NCBI GenBank assembly: GCA_026785875.1
Contig: JAJAZF010000013.1
Location: 1 to 6,251, forward strand
Direction: 5' to 3'
Source of the DNA: Chamaesiphon sp.
GTDB taxonomy: Bacteria > Cyanobacteriota > Cyanobacteriia > Cyanobacteriales > Chamaesiphonaceae
Length of the DNA stretch: 6,251 nucleotides
Part shown: piece by piece, positions 1 to 5,667 of the stretch
How positions within the stretch are numbered: position 1 is the stretch's first letter
How the letters are laid out: every line of letters begins with the position of its first letter
Program-made: the position numbers and the translations under genes
The notes under the pieces: generated by a model
The model's input: only the letters and a program-made list of their open reading frames with translations
The model's database searches: none
Told to the model about the DNA's origin: nothing

Positions 1-58
1 AATGAATATTTTTTGCCTTTTGCTTTCCGATGGTCTGGTATTTGCTTTAATTGTTCTG

Positions 59-120
59 TGAGGATCATTTAGACTAGTTTCCTTTGCGAGGTAACTTAGT
101 CTATCCTCATTTTTCTTTTC
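59..120 (+). terminator. Probable intrinsic terminator of an upstream + strand gene
   Basis: TGAGGA (59-64) pairs with TCCTCA (104-109). Inside it, TAGACTA (70-76) pairs exactly with TAGTCTA (97-103), and GTT (77-79) can pair with AAC (93-95) if T96 is bulged. Positions 65-69 form a bulge on the left arm. The stem is followed directly by TTTTTCTTTTC on the + strand, the layout of a rho-independent terminator. On the minus strand no T-run follows, so it should act only on rightward transcription, from a gene ending left of the window. The bulges make the stem imperfect. Confidence 0.6.
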
Positions 121-130
121 TTGTATGAAA

Positions 131-198
131 CCACCCTGCCTACAGATAACTTGTAGGGGTGCCCCTTGTGGGTACCCTCGCTCTACGCTTACCCAAGG
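131..198. repeat. Cluster of nested palindromes, possible dispersed repeat
   Basis: Several short inverted repeats are packed into about 70 bp. CCTACA (139-144) pairs with TGTAGG (152-157) and can be extended by CACC (132-135) with GGTG (158-161). GGGGTGCCCC lies at 156-165, GGGTACCC at 170-177, and CCTTG-TG-GGTA (164-174) pairs with TACC-CAAGG (190-198). This GC-rich, multiply palindromic block stands out from the AT-rich flanks and resembles the small intergenic repeat elements common in cyanobacteria. Only one copy is in the window, so the repeat status is an inference from composition and structure. Confidence 0.4.
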
Positions 199-235
199 AT
201 GTCGTACTAATTATTCTCCCGAAACCTCGCTAAGT

Positions 236-277
236 TTGCAATACTAGCAACGTTTTTAATCATTGCTAGTATTGTAA
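236..277 (-). terminator. Inverted repeat downstream of htpG, probable transcript end
   Basis: CAATACTAGCAA (239-250) and TTGCTAGTATTG (263-274) are exact reverse complements. Adding one G-T position and two more pairs gives a 15-position stem (236-250 with 263-277) around a 12-nt loop. It begins 12 nt past the htpG stop codon, where a terminator or 3'-end stabilising hairpin would sit. No T-run follows on the minus strand, so it is not a classical intrinsic terminator. On the + strand a run of six T (286-291) lies 11 nt beyond the stem. It is most likely the 3' end structure of htpG mRNA and may also stop rightward read-through. Confidence 0.5.
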
Positions 278-289
278 CAGCTAGATTTT

Positions 290-2266
290 TTATCTTTCAG
301 TTAACTTGGTTAACACCTGATTGGAACGCTCCACAAAAGTATTCATCCCGTCGGCATTTATCCCTTTCTGTGCCATTAAAGCCAGATCGTAGATGTGTTG
401 ACAGACAAGATTAACTAAATCTTGATTTGGTGACGTTCCCTCAGATTGGACGATCGATCCGCGATCGATATTAGCCAAGTTTTGAATCAGTGGATGGGCG
501 GTATTTACCACCAGAACATGTTCTTCAGGAAATTCAGCTACTTGTTGCTGCATCATTGCCATCATGTCTCGCATTCGGCGCGTAGATTCAGGCAACAATA
601 CCATCGCAGGTGGTGTAGACTGAGCGTTATCGCCTTTAAGTGATTCGGTGCGGATGGTGACTTTGGGTTTGTCGATTGCCGTAGTAAATATTTCTTGAAT
701 CTGTTCGCTGCGGGTTTTATTAGTGTTTGGATCGATGATTTCGGGAGTATCATCCGATCGAATCAGGCTACTATCTAGTTCTGCATCTACCCGCGAGAAT
801 TTTACATCAGTATGTTCGCCTTCGAGGAAGCTGACAAAGTGCGTATCGATAAAAGAATCCAGAAATAGCACTTCTAATCCCTGACTTTTGTGGAGCTGAA
901 TATATGGTGATTGGCTGGCTTCATCTGTTGCATAGAAGACGCGATTTTCGTATGTGGTACCTTCTGTTGTCGCTGGCTCTGATTTAGCGTGACGCTCTTT
1001 ATTCCGCTCCAAGTACTCATTTAAAGTGGTGTAAGGCAAGCTCGGTGCTGTAGTCCAAGCATCATCACCTTCAGTTGTGCCTTCAGGTGTGGCTGGAGGA
1101 CTGATGAAGGTGGTGCGGTAGATGATAATGTCTTCAATTTGCTTTTTGAATTTATCATCATTGAGACAACCAAATTTGATGAAGGTGCTGAGATCTTCCC
1201 AGCCTTTGGTGTATGCTGCTCGATCGTCATGATAGAGTTCTTTGAGCCTGTCCCCAACTTTTTTGGAGATATAATCAGAGATGCGACGGACGGTGCGATC
1301 GCTAGTCAAAGCACTCCGAGAAACGTTGAGGGGAATATCGGTACTGTCGATGACTCCACGCAATGGTAACAAGAATTTGGGAATCACTTCATCACAGCGA
1401 TCGCTCACAAATACCTGATTGCAAAATAGTTTAGCTTGTCCCTTGGTCAGATCCAAATCTGGACGAAGTTTGGGAAAATAAAGAATTCCATTGAGAGCGA
1501 AGGGATAATCAGTATTTAGATGTACCCACAGCAATGGATCTTCTTCAAAAGGATAAAGATAACGATAGAATTCGAGATAGTCTTCTTTAGTTAGATTCTG
1601 GGGTGATTCTTTCCAGGGTGCTTTTTGTTTATTAATGACTTCACCATCGAGCGAGATGGGAACGGGCATAAAGTCACAATAAGTTTTCACTAATTGTTTA
1701 ATTCTGGCTGGTTCTAAATATTCGGCTTCCTCTTCTTGAAGAGTCAGGGTAATAGTTGTACCGCGCTCAGTCCGACTCGATTCGCTAATTTCAAAGCTAG
1801 GCGAACCATCGCAAGACCAGTGTACGGGAGTCGAGCCATCCCGACAAGAGAGGGTATCAATCTCGACGAGACTAGCAACCATGAAAGAGGAATAGAAACC
1901 TAAACCAAAATGTCCGATAATCTGTTGGTCGCTATTTTTCTGATATTTCTCGATGAACTCTTCGGCACTCGAAAAAGCAACTTGATTGATGTATTTTTTG
2001 ACTTCATCTAAACTCATCCCAATCCCATTATCAGAGATAGAGAGTGTTTTCTTGTCCTTGTCGATCGAGATCCGCACGGCGGGTTCGCCAATTTCGCCGC
2101 TAAATTCGCCAGCGAAGGAAACCATTTTGAGTTTACCAATGGCATCGACGGAGTTAGAAATCAGTTCGCGCAAGAAGATTTCATGATCTGTATACAGAGA
2201 TTTCTTAATGATCGGAAAGATATTCTCGGTATGGATGGTAATGTTACCTTGTTCTAGCACTGTCAT
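290..2266 (-). CDS. htpG: Molecular chaperone HtpG (bacterial Hsp90)
   Basis: ATP-dependent cytosolic dimeric chaperone of the Hsp90 family, 658 aa (E. coli HtpG is about 624). The N-terminal GHKL ATPase domain (about 1-215) shows LRELISNSVDAIGKL at 32-46, with catalytic-type E34 and ATP/Mg-contacting N38 and D41. It also has SDNGIGM (78-84, with D79) and the glycine-rich lid GHFGLGFYSSF (118-128). The middle domain (about 230-515) has IPLNVSR (311-317), whose R317 matches the ATP-contacting arginine of the family. The C-terminal dimerisation domain covers about 545-658. Relative to short HtpGs there is a hydrophilic insert at about 388-440 holding two similar PAT-EGTT segments. The start ATG gives the usual N-terminus (LEQGNITIHTENIFPIIKKS); no clear Shine-Dalgarno precedes it, which is common in cyanobacteria. 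The gene is transcribed divergently from ppx. In cyanobacteria HtpG is known for heat tolerance and for links to phycobilisome linker and tetrapyrrole-enzyme clients. No CIRCE heat-shock operator is visible upstream. Confidence 0.98.
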   Translation of the reverse strand: MTVLEQGNITIHTENIFPIIKKSLYTDHEIFLRELISNSVDAIGKLKMVSFAGEFSGEIGEPAVRISIDKDKKTLSISDNGIGMSLDEVKKYINQVAFSSAEEFIEKYQKNSDQQIIGHFGLGFYSSFMVASLVEIDTLSCRDGSTPVHWSCDGSPSFEISESSRTERGTTITLTLQEEEAEYLEPARIKQLVKTYCDFMPVPISLDGEVINKQKAPWKESPQNLTKEDYLEFYRYLYPFEEDPLLWVHLNTDYPFALNGILYFPKLRPDLDLTKGQAKLFCNQVFVSDRCDEVIPKFLLPLRGVIDSTDIPLNVSRSALTSDRTVRRISDYISKKVGDRLKELYHDDRAAYTKGWEDLSTFIKFGCLNDDKFKKQIEDIIIYRTTFISPPATPEGTTEGDDAWTTAPSLPYTTLNEYLERNKERHAKSEPATTEGTTYENRVFYATDEASQSPYIQLHKSQGLEVLFLDSFIDTHFVSFLEGEHTDVKFSRVDAELDSSLIRSDDTPEIIDPNTNKTRSEQIQEIFTTAIDKPKVTIRTESLKGDNAQSTPPAMVLLPESTRRMRDMMAMMQQQVAEFPEEHVLVVNTAHPLIQNLANIDRGSIVQSEGTSPNQDLVNLVCQHIYDLALMAQKGINADGMNTFVERSNQVLTKLTER

Positions 2267-2302
2267 AAGGCTATGCGATCGCGGTGATGTTTGTTTACCA
2301 GC

Positions 2303-2308
2303 ATTGTA
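2303..2308 (-). promoter_or_regulatory. Candidate -10 box for htpG
   Basis: Read on the minus strand the sequence is TACAAT, matching TATAAT at five of six positions and ending 36 nt before the htpG ATG. That would give a 5' leader of roughly 30 nt. No good -35 hexamer lies 16-19 nt upstream. The only TTGACA on this strand (2363-2368) is about 54 nt away, too far to pair with it. The assignment rests on one hexamer and is tentative. Confidence 0.25.
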
Positions 2309-2386
2309 AGTCGTCTGGTGGTGTGGTACCTTTCGGGATTTCCGTACCTACTCCCTGCTCAGTGTCAAATTAGAAATCTAGGGTAG

Positions 2387-2407
2387 TGAATGGTGAATGG
2401 TGAATGG
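2387..2407. repeat. Three tandem copies of TGAATGG
   Basis: Three perfect, contiguous copies of the heptamer TGAATGG run from 2387 to 2407, followed by a decayed partial copy (TGG). Short tandem heptamers in intergenic DNA are a known feature of many cyanobacterial genomes. The array is about 120 bp upstream of the htpG start and 240 bp upstream of the ppx start. A regulatory role is not evident. Confidence 0.85.
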
Positions 2408-2494
2408 TGGATCGCTAGACGGGGTGGTTCGGGAATAATTCAAGGGTTGTGTTAGTAATTAGATAGTTGCATTGGTACAAGATCTGAGCAAAGC

Positions 2495-2534
2495 TTGTAT
2501 CGGCACCTAGCATCAAGGTAAATTAGAGCTAATT
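2495..2534 (+). promoter_or_regulatory. Weak ppx promoter candidate overlapping a palindrome
   Basis: TTGTAT (2495-2500) and TAAATT (2519-2524) have an 18-nt spacer and match the -35 and -10 consensus at three and four positions. The -10 candidate overlaps the palindrome AATTAG-AG-CTAATT (2521-2534), which could be an operator half-site pair. Transcription from here would leave a leader of about 115 nt before the ppx ATG. The matches are poor and could be chance in AT-rich DNA. Confidence 0.25.
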
Positions 2535-2645
2535 GGTACTGTTTTCTCGATCGCGTCGGCATCAGCCCATCAATCGATCGCCGTGTGGGCTTCCAATCGA
2601 CTTGTCCGTAATGGCACAAATCCTCTCACCTAGCTGGAAATCCCT

Positions 2646-4268
2646 ATGGTAAATGCAGTATTAGAATCTTCAAGCCCGATCGAGCGTCAAGTATCCACAG
2701 ATCCGATTATTGCGGCGATCGATATTGGCACTAACTCAATCCACATGGTCGTAGTGCGAATTGTCACGAGTCTACTAGCGTTCACTATTATCGCCCGTGA
2801 GAAGGAAACAGTGCGTTTGGGCGATCGAGACCCCCAGACAGGTAATCTCACCCCTGAGGCGATTACTCGTGCCATTGGTGCCATCAAACGGTGTCAGGAA
2901 GTTGCCAAAAGTTTGAACGCCCACCAGATATTGGCAGTAGCTACTAGTGCGGTACGCGAAGCTCCCAATGGTCATGAATTCGTCAGATCGATCGAGACCG
3001 AATTAGGATTAGCAGTTAATATCATTTCTGGACAAGAGGAAGCGCGGCGGATTTACCTGGGGGTATTATCAGGCGTCGAGTTTAACAATACACCACATCT
3101 AATTATCGATATCGGCGGTGGTTCGACCGAACTTATCCTCGGCGATAGTGACGAACCCCGCACTCTCAGCAGCACCAAAATCGGCGCAGTGCGGCTCACC
3201 GCTGAGTTTGTCCCCAAAAATCCCGTGAGCGATCGCGAATTAATCTATCTCCAAGCTTTTGTGCGGGGACAATTGGAACGCGCCACCGATGAGATCAAAG
3301 CCAATCTGCGATCGGGGGAAACTCCCAAACTGGTGGGAACTTCGGGGACGATCGAAACCCTCGCCGCGATCCTGAATACAGATAAAAATGGTCAAATTCC
3401 CGATCGGATTCATGGTTTTGAGATTCGTCTCCCTGAATTACGCAATCTGATCCATCGGCTGCGGCGGATGACAGTCGCCGAGCGCACGACAATTGAAGGA
3501 ATATCCGAGCGGCGAGCGGAAATCATCGTCGCAGGTGCAGTCATCCTCCAAGAGGCGATGGCGATGCTGGGAATGCAATCGCTCTCAGTCTGCGAACGCA
3601 GTTTGCGCGAGGGGGTGATTGTAGACTGGATGCTAACGCAGGGATTAATTGAAGATCGGCTGAAGTATCAAGGTTCGATTCGCGAACGTAGTACCCTCAA
3701 AATTGCTGGTAAATACGGCGTAGATCGCCCTCACTCCGAGCGAGTCGCGGAACTCGCTTTGAGTCTATTCGACCAAACTTACGGACAGTTACATACCTGG
3801 GATAAGTCAGTTAGACATCTACTCTGGAGTGCGGCAATCTTACACAATAGCGGTCACTTTGTCAGTCACGATGCCCATCACAAACATTCCTATTACTTAA
3901 TTCGGTACGGGGAGCTACTAGGATATACAGAAGCAGAAATCGATACGATCGCCAATATCGCCCGCTACCATCGCAAAAGTGCCCCAAAAAAGAAACATCA
4001 AAATCTCCAAAATCTCTCAAAAGAGCAAAAATCGATCGTCTCCCAACTGAGTGCGCTCCTACGGGTAGCCGTCGCCCTCGACAGGCGCAGAATCGGCGCG
4101 ATAAAAGATGTCAGTCTCAATTGCGATCTGACTAGCCGCGAGTGTCATCTGACGTTTTTCCCCACCGATCCTACTGATGCTTGCGTACTCGAATGTTGGA
4201 GCTTAGATTATAAGAAGCCCGTTTTTGAGACTGAGTTCAATCTCAAACTATCCACCACCAGAGGCTGA
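2646..4268 (+). CDS. ppx: Exopolyphosphatase, Ppx/GppA family
   Basis: This enzyme releases orthophosphate from the ends of inorganic polyphosphate; the related GppA branch hydrolyses pppGpp to ppGpp. At 540 aa it is the long bacterial form (E. coli Ppx is about 513). The actin/ASKHA-like phosphatase module covers about 20-325. It has AAIDIGTNSIHMVV (23-36, phosphate-1 loop), SAVREAPNG (101-109) and SGQEEARRIYLGV (128-140), whose E131/E132 pair contains the catalytic-type glutamate. DIGGGSTELILG (155-166, phosphate-2) and GTSGT (231-235) follow, and SLREGVI (319-325) closes the module. The C-terminal HD-like domain (about 345-540) contains LHNSGHFVSHDAHHKH (399-414) and ARYHRK (439-444); the second residue of a canonical HD pair is Asn here. 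The start gives an N-terminus with about 20 residues before the conserved fold. The upstream GGA (2636-2638) is only a weak ribosome site. Family membership is certain; polyphosphate rather than pppGpp as main substrate is inferred. alr follows 39 bp downstream. Confidence 0.93.
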   Translation: MVNAVLESSSPIERQVSTDPIIAAIDIGTNSIHMVVVRIVTSLLAFTIIAREKETVRLGDRDPQTGNLTPEAITRAIGAIKRCQEVAKSLNAHQILAVATSAVREAPNGHEFVRSIETELGLAVNIISGQEEARRIYLGVLSGVEFNNTPHLIIDIGGGSTELILGDSDEPRTLSSTKIGAVRLTAEFVPKNPVSDRELIYLQAFVRGQLERATDEIKANLRSGETPKLVGTSGTIETLAAILNTDKNGQIPDRIHGFEIRLPELRNLIHRLRRMTVAERTTIEGISERRAEIIVAGAVILQEAMAMLGMQSLSVCERSLREGVIVDWMLTQGLIEDRLKYQGSIRERSTLKIAGKYGVDRPHSERVAELALSLFDQTYGQLHTWDKSVRHLLWSAAILHNSGHFVSHDAHHKHSYYLIRYGELLGYTEAEIDTIANIARYHRKSAPKKKHQNLQNLSKEQKSIVSQLSALLRVAVALDRRRIGAIKDVSLNCDLTSRECHLTFFPTDPTDACVLECWSLDYKKPVFETEFNLKLSTTRG

Positions 4269-4307
4269 GGATAGCATCAGTTAGTAGTATTGTGATTAGG
4301 GATATCT

Positions 4308-5450
4308 ATGGACGATCTCATCGATTGGGAACAGCAACGCGCCTGGGTAGAAATTGACTTGTCTGCGCTAGCGTACAACGTTCGCCAGATTAGAGGTTTA
4401 TTGGCACCCAGTACCAAAATTATGGCGGTAGTCAAAGCTGATGCCTATGGACATGGAGCGATCGATATCGCCCGAACGCTGACTGATATGGGCGTGGAAT
4501 GGCTAGCTGTGGCGACAGTGACAGAAGGGATCGAACTCAGACAAGCAGGGATATTCGCCCCAATTCTCGTGCTAGGTGCCGTCAATAGCGAGATGCAGGT
4601 ACACGAGATCGCCAAATGGGATCTGCAACCCACAATCTGCTCGATCGCTCAAGCCACCGTCATCTCCAAAGCTGTCGCCACCTTAGATCCGAGTGTAGTG
4701 CTAAACGTCCATCTCAATCTTGATACTGGGATGTCCAGATTGGGGGCAGATTGGCAGCAAGCGGTCGCTTTTTATCGTGAGGTGGAGGATCTACCATACT
4801 TACAAATTGCCAGCTTGTACTCTCATTTAGCCACGGCTGACGAATTAGATCCGACTGTGATGGAGATGCAGATCGATAGGTTCGATCGATCGATCGCGGC
4901 GATTGCTGCGGCTGGACATTTACTTCCCATGCTCCATCTGGCAAATTCCGCTGGGGTACTAGTGAGCGATCGCCTCAACTATCAATTAGTTCGCCCTGGG
5001 CTGATTTTATATGGGCTATGCCCAGCACCACACCTCCAGTCGGCAATCGATCTTCAGCCAGTATTGAGCGTCAGAGCCAGAATTACTCAAGTCAAATCAA
5101 TTACCGCCGGAACGGGAGTAAGTTACGGTTATCGATTTATTGCCAAGCGCGACATGCCAATCGCCGTAGTCGAAATTGGCTATGCAGATGGTATTCCCCG
5201 CCGCTTATCCGATCGAATGCAAGCGATCGTCAGAGGGCGACTCGTCCCGCAAATTGGCTCGATTACAATGGATCGGATTATGCTCGATGTCAGCCAGATT
5301 CCCGATCTTCAGGTGGGAGAGATCGCCACCATTTTAGGCACAGACGGGAGCGTTCGGATTACCGCAGATGATTGGGCAAATCAACTAGGGACGATTTCGT
5401 GGGAAATCCTCTGTGGGTTCAAGCACCGATTACCACGGGTGAGCAAGTGA
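4308..5450 (+). CDS. alr: Alanine racemase, PLP-dependent
   Basis: Interconverts L- and D-alanine in the cytosol, supplying D-alanine for peptidoglycan. Its 380 aa are normal for the family. The N-terminal TIM barrel begins at AWVEIDLSALAYNVRQI (12-28) and carries VVKADAYGHG (41-50), where K43 is the PLP-binding lysine. DTGMSRLG (139-146) holds R144, and VRPGLILYG (228-236) holds R229, expected near the PLP pyridine nitrogen. The C-terminal beta domain supplies GVSYGY (270-275), with Y273 as the catalytic tyrosine of the partner subunit. It also has EIGYADGIPR (289-298), MDRIMLD (321-327) and the closing TISWEILCGFKHRLPR (362-377). Two positions differ from the Geobacillus enzyme: the carbamylated lysine position is N137, and the phosphate-side tyrosine near the C-terminus is W365. 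A weak AGGGA (4298-4302) lies 5 nt before the ATG. The 39-bp gap after ppx and the shared strand suggest one transcript. I see no sign of frameshift or transfer. Confidence 0.97.
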   Translation: MDDLIDWEQQRAWVEIDLSALAYNVRQIRGLLAPSTKIMAVVKADAYGHGAIDIARTLTDMGVEWLAVATVTEGIELRQAGIFAPILVLGAVNSEMQVHEIAKWDLQPTICSIAQATVISKAVATLDPSVVLNVHLNLDTGMSRLGADWQQAVAFYREVEDLPYLQIASLYSHLATADELDPTVMEMQIDRFDRSIAAIAAAGHLLPMLHLANSAGVLVSDRLNYQLVRPGLILYGLCPAPHLQSAIDLQPVLSVRARITQVKSITAGTGVSYGYRFIAKRDMPIAVVEIGYADGIPRRLSDRMQAIVRGRLVPQIGSITMDRIMLDVSQIPDLQVGEIATILGTDGSVRITADDWANQLGTISWEILCGFKHRLPRVSK

Positions 5451-5484
5451 TGCTCAAAAAATTATATTTTCAAGTAATAATTAA

Positions 5485-5589
5485 GAGATCGAGTGTTAAA
5501 CTGATAACGTGACTCTAAACCATACACTCCAATCGATCTCAACTCGACCTTAGGATCGAGACTTGCAAGAAATTGCGATCGTAGTTGAG
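5485..5589 (+). other. Two overlapping imperfect hairpins downstream of alr
   Basis: Hairpin A pairs GAGATCG-AGTGT (5485-5496) with ACACT (5524-5528) and CGATCTC (5534-5540), with a 5-nt bulge and a 27-nt loop. Hairpin B pairs CTCAACT (5538-5544) with AGTTGAG (5583-5589), with an inner GATCG/CGATC pairing (5554-5558 with 5576-5580). They share bases 5538-5540, so they compete at the base. Neither is followed by a T-tract, so a classical terminator is not supported. They may mark the alr 3' end or a leader of the next gene. CGATCG-rich genomes produce such complementarity by chance. Confidence 0.35.
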
Positions 5590-5617
5590 AAAAATAGTGT
5601 GTGTGAATTTAAATAAG

Positions 5618-5636
5618 TAACATTATTACAATGTTA
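5618..5636 (+). promoter_or_regulatory. 19-nt palindrome overlapping a -10 box
   Basis: TAACATT (5618-5624) and AATGTTA (5630-5636) are perfect inverted arms around a 5-nt centre. TACAAT (5627-5632), a five-of-six match to the -10 consensus, lies in the centre and right arm. It is the best -10 candidate for the gene starting at 5668. The -35 side is poor (GTGAAT at 5603-5608, 18-nt spacer). A symmetric site on a -10 box is where a dimeric repressor would bind, but no regulator is known here. The spacing (GTA-N7-TAC) does not fit the NtcA consensus GTA-N8-TAC. Confidence 0.4.
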
Positions 5637-5651
5637 ATAACCATCAACGGC

Positions 5652-5658
5652 AAGGAGG
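5652..5658 (+). promoter_or_regulatory. Strong Shine-Dalgarno that fixes a GTG start
   Basis: AAGGAGG is a near-complete anti-16S match, 9 nt before the GTG at 5668. It is by far the strongest ribosome site in the window. The in-frame stop TAA at 5638-5640, with no ATG between it and 5668, leaves GTG 5668 as the start. Its last G is also the first base of a HIP1 octamer (5658-5665). Confidence 0.8.
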
Positions 5659-5667
5659 CGATCGCGA

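Larger units (their letters stand above)
2267..2645. other. Divergent htpG-ppx intergenic region
   Basis: This 379-bp spacer between two divergent start codons should contain both promoters. It holds a HIP1 octamer (2275-2282), two GTACCT copies 18 bp apart (2326-2331 and 2344-2349), an isolated TTGACA hexamer on the minus strand (2363-2368), and a heptamer tandem repeat (2387-2407). Further right are TACAAG/CTTGTA arms at 2476-2481 and 2494-2499 and a 14-nt palindrome at 2521-2534. I see no open reading frame with coding character, no RNA gene and no CIRCE sequence. None of the promoter candidates is strong. Confidence 0.6.
1295..5665. repeat. HIP1 octamer GCGATCGC, six copies
   Basis: Exact copies lie at 1295-1302 and 1397-1404 (within htpG), 2275-2282 (just upstream of the htpG ATG), 3229-3236 (ppx), 4966-4973 (alr) and 5658-5665 (between ribosome site and GTG of the last gene). 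Random expectation is about 0.1 copy in this length. HIP1 is the hallmark over-represented palindrome of many cyanobacterial genomes; its CGATCG core is a DNA methylation target in some of them. The span given runs from first to last copy. Confidence 0.95.

Noticed and set aside
125..247. 40-codon + strand reading frame in the left spacer
   Set aside because: It has no ribosome site and runs through the palindromic block and into the inverted repeat. Its Cys/Gly/Pro-rich translation looks like translated repeat DNA, not a protein.
1139..1369. 76-codon + strand frame antisense to htpG
   Set aside because: It is an antisense shadow of conserved htpG codons with no start signals or recognisable motif.
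2363..2368. Perfect TTGACA on the minus strand as an htpG -35 box
   Set aside because: No acceptable -10 hexamer lies 16-19 nt downstream (the best there is TACGGA), and the better -10 candidate is about 54 nt away.
2267..2645. CIRCE heat-shock operator upstream of htpG
   Set aside because: Searched by eye for TTAGCACTC-N9-GAGTGCTAA on both strands; no match is present.
5018..5371. 117-codon + strand frame inside alr
   Set aside because: It lies wholly within the well-conserved alr reading frame, has biased Ser/Arg/Asn composition and no ribosome site; it is a shadow frame.
5617..5629. NtcA-like site GTA...TAC upstream of the last gene
   Set aside because: The spacing is 7 nt and the consensus needs 8; the symmetry is better explained by the larger TAACATT/AATGTTA palindrome.
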